A stretch of DNA of 64,000 nucleotides from Cymbomonas tetramitiformis (taxonomy: Eukaryota; Chlorophyta; Pyramimonadophyceae; Pyramimonadales; Pyramimonadaceae), in assembly GCA_001247695.2 (NCBI GenBank), contig LGRX02035251.1, forward strand, positions 1 to 64,000, read 5' to 3'. A program made the translations under genes and the position numbers. The notes beneath the pieces were generated by a model that was not told where the DNA came from, searched no databases, and saw only the letters and a list, made by a program, of their open reading frames with translations. Shown piece after piece: positions 1-9,100 of this stretch. The number at the start of each line of letters is the position of its first letter. The first letter of the stretch is position 1.

Positions 1-103
1 TCTCACGCGACTGCCGTCTCACCTTTCAACTGTCCTTGCACTTGTTCCCCGTTGACCTCCACGTGGCTTTCTCACGCGACCGCCGTCTCACCTTTCAACT
101 GTC
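1..103. repeat. 69-bp direct repeat, two partial copies
   Basis: The segment beginning tctcacgcgac at 1-34 recurs at 70-103 with one change (period 69). It sits just upstream of the first recognisable ANAPC4 exon, so it is probably intronic. Confidence 0.8.
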
Positions 104-118
104 TTTTGCATCCCGCAG

Positions 119-3100
119 TCAAGCTGGACCGACTGCTGACCGTCACCCGCAGTGAGAACTCCCAGGTTTAACCTTCTCGCCCTTGGGACCGCTGCACAAG
201 GGCCCACCTGCCCCAGCACCTCCCCCCTCCCGTTCTCTTGAAGTAACTCACCTGGCCAGTACCCAATCTGCGGATTCGGCTGAGCAAGAATGCCTGCGGG
301 AACAGCGGTGGCCGTCGTTGGGTTGTCTGTGTGGTGGGGAGCAGCGTCTGGTCGGAGGGCATGGCGATGGCGGGCATTGGGTTGTATTCTGTGCCTTGCT
401 TCTCACGGATGCAGTCTCTTCGTGGCTAGAAGCAATGCCCGGCGTTTACCCTGCACACTTGATGGCAGCAGATCTCCGATGCTGTGTTGTAGCTGCAACC
501 CGGTACCGTGTTGCCAGCAGGTGGCAGCAGGTGGCAGCACCGGTGCCAGTTACTCGTGATCCAATTGAAGAGCACCGCAGTGGCTTGTTGCCAGCAGGTG
601 GCAGCAGGTGGCAGCACCGGTGCCAGTTACTCGTGATCCAATTGAAGAGCACCGCAGTGGCTTGTTGCGCATGTGACAGAGGCGACGGCTGTGCTTGCGC
701 AGGTTATTCCGCAGGGCAGCCCGGCGCTCCCGACGCTGCAAGCGCATGTGCTTGACATGCACCGCCTTGCCCAGAGGTCCCCTCCCCGGCCCTCTGCCTC
801 CTCCCAGCTTGCCTACCTCTCGAACCTGACGGGTAGACGCCTAAGGTGCAGCGGGAAGTGTATTCGTTGCAAACCTTGCGTTGCGGAGAGGGAGGAGAGT
901 GGCACTCGCATCCACCTCGCAGCATGGAATAGTGAGAGGAGGGCTGTTCGCATCCTCCTGTTGGCGTGGTGTAGTGAACGGGTCGCGGGATGAGGTTTTG
1001 CTGGGACTGCTGCGGTGCAGTGAGAAGGAGATTTGCCAGGTGGCATTCCAGGCGTCCCACATCACTGCCCTCATGGGCGTCATCACGGTATGTTCCCCGC
1101 ATGGCGTCATCAGGGTATGTTCCCCGCAGGGCGTCATCAGGGTATGTTCCCCGCAGGGCGTCATCAGGTGCTGCCACTGCAGGGCGTCATCATCAGGTAT
1201 GTCTTAGGGCGCCATTTCACTGCAAGAAATGCCAGGGCGTCATCAGGGTATGTTGCCGCAGGGCGTCATCAGTGTATGTTCCCCGCAGGGCGTCATCAGG
1301 GTATGTTCCCCGCAGGGCGTCATCACGGTATGTTCCCCGCAGGGCGTCATCACGGATGCCAGCCTGCTTTGCCGCAAGGTGAGGTGAGGCGCAGGGAGAT
1401 GCAAGAGGCGGAAGGGATCTGGCTGAGACCCCTCGGGGGGGGGCGTGTTTACATAGGAGAGCTCATGATCGGCGGGCAAGCAGTGGAAGGAGGCTACGGA
1501 CCAGTTCACGGAGAAGATCCCGAGCAAGCTCACGGGTTCGCCCGCCGTCCCGACTTCTTCCCGCATTCCCTCCCGCTTCGCGCTCCCCGGCCGCCGCCTG
1601 GCGCGCTCCTCCCGGGGGGAGCCGCAGCACAGGCGCAGCCGCGATGGCCGACCTTAGGCCTCCGCGCATCAATGGCTGAGGTGAGCCGCAGGACTTCGCA
1701 GGCATCCGCATGGCCGCTTGATATTCTTCAGCGCTAAGCGCGCGTCGTGCCGCTGCAAGTGCAGCCATGCTATAGCTCGATGCGGTGATCACGCGGGGTG
1801 GCCCTCATCACCAGACAGAGATTGAGATCTCCGATGAGCAGACCTGCTAGGTGCTCCTTGCAGACGACCCCCACTGGCCCTCCCAGAGGTGCGCTGCTCT
1901 GAAGGAACGCCGGGGGGCAATGGCATGCGCAGAGGTGCTGGCGGACTATGGCTCGACGGCGCAGCCTCAAGAGGCGAGGGCGCTCCGCCAGCCCTCCTCC
2001 CAGCAGGGCGACTGCCCAGTGAAGCGTCACTCTGCGGGCGACCTCTCGTAGCTCGCTGCTCGGAGACTCGCCAGCTTCCGCTGCAGCCGTGTGTAGAACG
2101 GACCGTCAATCCATTTTCTCCTCCCGCATAACCCCTGCTCCGCTCCAGCAGCCCCTGCATTACCAGGGGCAGGTCCAGGGTCGAGCCAACTCTCCCGGCT
2201 GGCCCTGATCGCCTCCGGCAGATGGTGCGGCTGCTGGGCATCAGCAAACCATCGACGGCGCATAGTTTCGAGTTTCTGAACGGAACCGGGGTGGGCCTAG
2301 CACTGGTTGCACACCCAGAGGTGCCAACAGGGGAGGCCGGATCTCTGCCACGTGGCGGCCGCTGAACGGTGCTCGGAGGCTTCCGCATCATTCGCCCGTG
2401 CACCGCGCTCGCGGCGAGTGCCGGTGTGCTCGTGAGACTCTGCGCGGCGTGGCCGGGAGGGGGAGGCGTGTGCCAGGAGCTGCTGCTGCTGCTCACGTGC
2501 GGATCCGCCAGCCCCGGGCTGCACCAGTTCCTCTGCTCCACGCTCGCTGAGGGCTGGGTGCGCCGCCTGGCGAAGGTAACCCTGCTCCTGCAAACTGTCC
2601 CTTTCCGAGGACCGGCTGAGTCCCAGCGACCCCGCTCTCTCCTTCGCACCACCGCCGAGCGCCTCAGCATTCCCCGCCCTCGCGCTTGTGAGGCCTTGGA
2701 GCGTGCTGGGTGCGCCGGCCTCCTCGCAGGCGATGGACGCGGCGTGCGCCACGGTGCACGCGACGCTGAACGAGAAGGTGCTGGCGGCGGTGGAGGTGCT
2801 GGTGGTGCGCCTCGGTGAAGTCCGCGGGCTCGCCAGGTGGCACCGCCGCGCGGACCCCATCGCGCTACGAGCGCACCCCGTGGCGGAGGCCCTCGCCCTG
2901 GCGGAGCGTGTGCACATCACCGCCACGGAGGTGCTGCGGGCCACTGCCATCGCCGCGGCGCGCTACCGCGCCTTCTTCGTGTGGCTCCTCCGCTCCATCC
3001 GCACGTGAGCTCCAGCGCCCTCCATGCTGTGGGGGAAGCCCTTCCCTTACGCCTGCGGCGAGAGTCGCGCCGCCCCCCTCCCCAGAGCCAGATGAGCCCC

Positions 3101-6100
3101 GCCACCTCCCACCTCACCGGCCGGCACTGGAGCGCACCTCGACGTCGATGCGCCTCGAGCGCACTCGACGGTGGATGCACCTCGAGCGCACCTGAGCGTC
3201 GAGCGCGCGCTGAGCGCATCTTCGACGGTCGAGCGCGCTGAGCGCGACTCGACGGTCGATGCGCCTGGGGAGGGCACCTTCGACGGTCGATGCAGCTGGA
3301 GCGCACCTCGACGGGTCGATGCGCCTCGAGCGCACTCTCGACGGTCGATGCGCCGGAGCGCACTCGACGGTCGATGGCTGACGGTGGATGCGCCTCGGAG
3401 CTCTCGACGGTCGATGCACTCTCGACGGTCGATGCGCCGGAGCGCATCTGACGGGTCGACGCTTCGAGCGCACCTCGACGGTCGATGCACCTCGACGGTC
3501 GATGCGCCTCGGAGCGCACCTCGACGGTCGATGCACCTCGACGGCCGATGCGCCTCGGAGCGCACCTCGACGGTCGATGCGCCTCGGAGCGCACCTCGAC
3601 GGTCGATGCACCTCGACGGTCGATGCGCCTCGGAGCGCACCTCGACGGTCGATGCGCCTCGGAGGGCACCTCGACGGCCGATGCGCCTAGGAGCGCACCT
3701 CGACGGTGGATGCACCTCGGAGCGCACCTCGACGGTCGATGCGCCTCGGAGCGCACCTCGACGGTCGATGCGCCTCGGAGCGCACCTCGACGGTCGATGC
3801 GCCTCGGAGCGCACCTCGACGGTGGATGCGCCTCGGAGCGCACCTCGACGGTCGATGCGCCTCGGAGCGCACCTCGACGGTCGATGCACCTCGGAGCGCG
3901 CCTCGACGGTGGATGCGCCTCGGAGCGCACCTCGACGGTCGATGCGCCTCGGAGCGCACCTCGACGGTCGATGCGCCTCGGAGCGCACCTCGACGGTCGA
4001 TGCGCCTCGGAGCGCACCTCGACGGTCGATGCGCCTCGACGGTCGATGCGCCTCGGAGCGCACCTCGACGGTCGATGCGCCTCGACGGTCGATGCGCCTC
4101 GACGGTCGATGCGCCTCGGAGCGCACCTCGACGGTCGATGCGCCTCGGAGCGCACCTCGACTGGGGGGCTTGGAGGTCGCATCGGCTGGGTGGAGATCCG
4201 AGATGTGAAGGCGTGCATGCGGCATCGTGTACCGCGCATGCGGGAGAGTGCCGGTGCCGGCAGGGGAGAGCTGCAACGGGGTGCGTTTCGCAAGGCAGTG
4301 AGGAGCTGTCGCGGGGTGCGAGCGGGCGAGGTGCTGGCAGGCTCGACAAGGAGGAGAGACAGAACCAGGCGGACGCCGCACAGACGCCCACCCTCCCTGT
4401 CGACGTGTTAGCGGTAACCCTCCGCCGGCATCTCACTTCAGGGCCCACTGGGGGCTCGGTGGGGGGCAGTAGGTCGCTGTAGGGGAACCACTCGCAGTCA
4501 GCTGAGGCCACACCATCTGAGTTCTTAGGCCTGGGGCGAGCTTCAAGGTACTGCCACGTGGATGCTGCGGTGGGCTCAGCCAGCTCCGTGCGCCTGGCCC
4601 AGTGTCCCTCCACTGATGACCGTGCCGAAACGGAAACACGTCTTATGTGAAACGACGGCCTTATGCATGCGAGGATTATGATCATGACATATGACCGTAA
4701 TCATCATCACCACCATGATGGTCATATGCCATAGTTGTAATCCTCGCATGTATAAGGCCATCATATGGCTGGGCGAAAAAATGCCATACCCATTACCGTC
4801 TGTCCCGGGTGAGCGCGAGCCGCTCTCGTCTGCCCGTCTGCGTCTCGTCACATCGACATGCGACCGATTTCGAGATGTCATATAATGTCATATACCGTGC
4901 GACTGTCATCAGCGGGGGGACACTGGCCTGGCCTCTCCTCTACGCAATCGCTGACTGGGAGGGGCCGGGCTTCTGCGCGGGGGGGGGACTCAGGTGGCCG
5001 AATTCTTGTCAGATCAGTTCGAGGAGGAGCGCCTCGGACCACACTTGCTGGTGGGGCCGCCCTGTGAAGAAGCTGGGGACCCTTTGAGCGAGGGCCGAGA
5101 CGCCTGCCCTGTGACTCCCACCAGGGAGCCGGGCCCGAAGGACGCCACGGGCAGCAATGTGCGCCTCATCCCGTCCTCCCCCCTTCATAGCCCTTCTGAG
5201 CGCTAGCCCGCCTTCAGCCGCGGGTCCCACCCCTGCGCAGATCACAGTCAACCTGGCTCTGGACACTCTCACGAGTCCCACCCCTGCGCAGATCACAGTC
5301 AACCTGGCTCTGGACACTCTCGCGGGTCCCACCCCTGCGCAGATCACAGTCAACCTGGCTCTGGACACTCTCGCGGGTCCCACCCCTGCGCAGATCACAG
5401 TCAACCTGGCTCTGGACACTCTCAGCGCCGAGCGCCACGAGCTTCTCACTGCCCGCCTGCTTCCCGGTGCCGTCGGCCACCCCGGATGCCTTTTGCACAT
5501 CAATGCCCTCGAGGCGCGCGTTGCACTTACCATGCAGCAGGCGGATCTCCGGACAAGACCTGCACTTTCACCTGCGAAATCCGCCCGCCACTCTGGCACA
5601 CGGCAGGCCGGCAGGTGGCCACCGGAGTCCTGCAGCCCTCGCCTGATTACACAACCCCAACCCCCCCTAAAGCCTGCCAAGAGCCCCATGGATGAGCCCC
5701 AGTGCATTGTTGCACTTGTCTTTCTCTCACTTTTTCGGATCCGAGCCGCGCTTGAGTGTCTGGAGACGCACTGTGCACACATCCGCGACCGGTGGGGGAG
5801 GGAGTCCCTCCAGGCGCGTCACACGCGTGCGGCTGTGTGGGCTGCCAGGGGGCAGCGGACACTTTGGCCGAGGTGCTGCAGCGCGTGGAGCAGGGCAGCG
5901 AGGGGCCGTGCTGGGATCCAGCCCGCGGCGAGCGCGGAAGGTGCACCTCGGCCGCCGCTCTCTCCTCCTCGCCGCGCGGGGCCTTAATGCAGGGTGCCTG
6001 TGCTCGCCCTGCCACTTGCTTGCCACGTCAGCAAATTGAGATGGGCGCCCGCAAGCTCTTCTTCGCAAGGATCCCGGCAGTGTGCTCGATGCGAAATGGG

Positions 6101-9100
6101 CGGTCAAGATTGGCGCCACGTAGCGCTTCACCCGAATCTCCCCTCGGAACAGTACCCACTCCCCAAATCTTCAGCGAGCCCTGAAATGTGCACCCGGTCC
6201 TGAGATCTGCAGCGAGCCGTGAAATGTGCACCCGGCCCTGAGATCTGCAGCGAGCCGTGAAATGTGCACCCGGCCCTGAGATCTGCAGCGAGCCGTGAAA
6301 TGTGCACCGCCCCGACCTGCAGCCAGCCGCGGAAATGCACCCGCCCGAGATCTGCAGCGAGCCGCGGAAATGTGCACCCGCCCTGAGATCTGCAGCGGTC
6401 AGGAAATGTGCACTGACCCTGAGATTTGCAGCGAGTCAGGAAATGTGCACCCGGCCCTGAGATCTGCAGCGAGCCGTGAAATGTGCAGCGTCACCTGAGG
6501 ACATCTGCAGCGAGCCGTGAAATGTGCACCTGGCCTTGAGATCTGCAGCGAGCCGGACATGTGCACCCGGCCTTGAGATCTGCAGCGAAGCCGTGAAATG
6601 TGTACTCCGGCCCCAGATCTGCTGCGAGCCGTGAAATGTGCACTCCGGCTCCTGAGATCTGTAGCGAGCCGGGAATGTGGCACCCGGCCTCCGAGATCTG
6701 CAGCGAAGCTGGGAAATGCACTGCCCGATTTGGGGCGAGCCGTGAAATGTGCACTGCCCTTGGGATCTGCAGCGGCCGTAGCACCCGGCCCTGGGATCTG
6801 CAGCGAGCCGTGAAATGTGCACCCGGCCCTGAGATCTGCAGCGAGCCGTGAAATGTGCACCCGGCCCTGAGATCTGCAGCGAGCCGTGAAATGTGCACCC
6901 GGCCTGAGATCTGCAGCGAGCCGTGAAATGCCACCCGGCCTTGAGATCTGCAACCAGCCGTGAAGCCATGCTGACCCTGAGATCTGCAGGCAGGCATTGA
7001 ATGCCACCCAGGTCCTGGGATCCTGCAGCGGGCACAAATGTGCTGGCCTGAGATCTGGCAAGCCTGATGCACTTCGGCCCTGGGGTCTGCAGCGAGGCAT
7101 TAGGATGTGCACTTGACCTGAGATCACGTGGGCCGTGAGATGTGCCAGGCCCAGGATGTCTACGTGAGCAGCGAAATGTGCCTGGCCCCTAGGATCTGTG
7201 AGCCGTGGGAAACCATGCCAGGCCTGAGGATCCCTTACAGCGAGCCGTGAGAAATGTGCACCCGACCCTGAGATCTGCAGGCAGTGAAATGTGCACCCAG
7301 GCCCTGAGATCTACGTGAGCAGTGAAATGTGCCACGCCGGCCCGCACCAAAGGGAACTACCGCGAGGCTTCCCTGAAATGTACACCGGCCCTGGGATCTG
7401 CAGCGAGCCGTGGAAATGTGCACCCGGCCCTAGGGTCTACCGCGAGCCCTGAAATGTGCAGCCGGCCCTGAGATTGCAGCAGCCACATTGAGTATGCACC
7501 AGCCCACAGGGAGATCTGCAGCGAGCCGTGAAATGTGCAGCCGGCCCTGAGATCCTTATCGGGACTTCAAACCCATTCGCCATTCTATTACAAGTCGTAG
7601 CCCCCCTTGTCCACGCCTTTACACATACTTCCCACACCCAGCCTCCTATCACCCCCTGCCCAAGGCTGTTGCACGCAGTTGTCCACCCCCCCTCCCATAC
7701 TTCTGCACGAAGCTCTCACAACTCCCCTTCCTCAGGGCTGTTACAAACTTCCCCAGGGCTGTTACACACTTCCCCAATGCTCTGCTTCATCACTCCCACA
7801 CTCTGCAGCATGGCCACAGCCGCCCTAGGATCGGGGGAGTGGACATGCTGATGGCGGGGAGTCGGGTGTGCTGTGGCAGGGCTGGGAACTGGCTTCTGGT
7901 GGAGGTGGTGCAGCAGCTTCACGCGCGGTGTGCAGAGGCCTTGCATCAAACCGAGCACGCGCTCTCGCCGTCCCTGCAGCCCCTCACCACCGTACATCTC
8001 TCATCAGCCCCTCACAACGATATCCATCTCGCCCACGCACACTCCCCCGTTGATGTACGCCCACCCCCACCCCCACTCCGCCTTCCCGCACGCCTTGCCC
8101 GCACCCGTGACCTGCGACCCCTTGGTGTACTCGGCTGTCCGGCTGAAAGGCACCCTGAGTGTTGAGCACGCAGAATGTTGGATTGGGAACAAACAGGCCA
8201 ATGTGCAATATTTCGCCTTCCACGTGGCGCAAGGCTCTGCGAGCGGTGCGCCTGACAAGCCCCTCCAGCCCCCCTGTACGCCCAGCAGGCCCCTCCAGCC
8301 CCCTGCATGTCCAGCAAGCTGGCCCACCCTGCATTCCCAGCAGGCCTCAGCCCCCTGCATGTCCAGCAAGCCCCTCCAGCCCCCTGCATGTCCCGCAAGC
8401 CCTCCACCCCCCTCTGCATGTCCCGCAGCCCCTCCACCCCCCCTGGATGTTTATAGCGCGCGATGCCTATAAAAATGCCTGCGTTGCACTGGTGTGGCTC
8501 AACTTGAAGGTGGTGAAAATGAGCAGGTCGAGGCTCGCTGAGTCAAGTGGCTTCTTTTGCCCCGTCATCTCATTGGGGGGTGCGGCAATTGTGCTTGCAG
8601 ATAACCCGGCAGGGGAGCACGCCCAAGTAGTGGCAGTGGTGAGGCTGACGCACCAAGCAGGGGGCGATGCTGGAGGCTCGGGGAGCGCTCCCACCACGGC
8701 GGCTGCCTGCACCATCCGTGTGCCTGCTGGTGAGCCGGCGAAACGTATCTTCAATTTGGAGCGTGCGGAATTTTATTAGTTTTAAGATTTGCTGCCGACC
8801 GACCTGAGCCTGAGCCTATGACAGGATTGGTTCGAACCGTCCGAGAGCAGCCGACCAAAATCCTGGCAAATGTACAAGTTGGAGTCTGATTAGACCCGGA
8901 CACAGCTCTGTTCTTTTGAACTTCTACAACAGAACTTCACGGATATCAGTGGTTTATCTGACTCTGGATCAGTCGGAATGATAGTCAGAATGACAGTCGG
9001 AAGGACAGGCAGAAGGACAGATCAGCGGAACGTCCACTGCATTCCGATCAAAACATTTTGATCTACGAACGTCGGATTTGTCACATCTCAGAAATCTCTG

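Noticed and set aside
2917..4685. ORFs of 250-458 codons on both strands (Arg/Ser/Ala/Pro-rich).
   Set aside because: They are read-through of the 29-bp minisatellite, and a stop-free unit explains all of them.
6399..7127. Minus-strand ORFs of 190-242 codons.
   Set aside because: Read-through of the 38-bp minisatellite in an ANAPC4 intron; frames shift with unit indels.
8826..8838. ggttcgaacc resembling a tRNA box B.
   Set aside because: No D arm, anticodon stem or acceptor stem can be formed around it.
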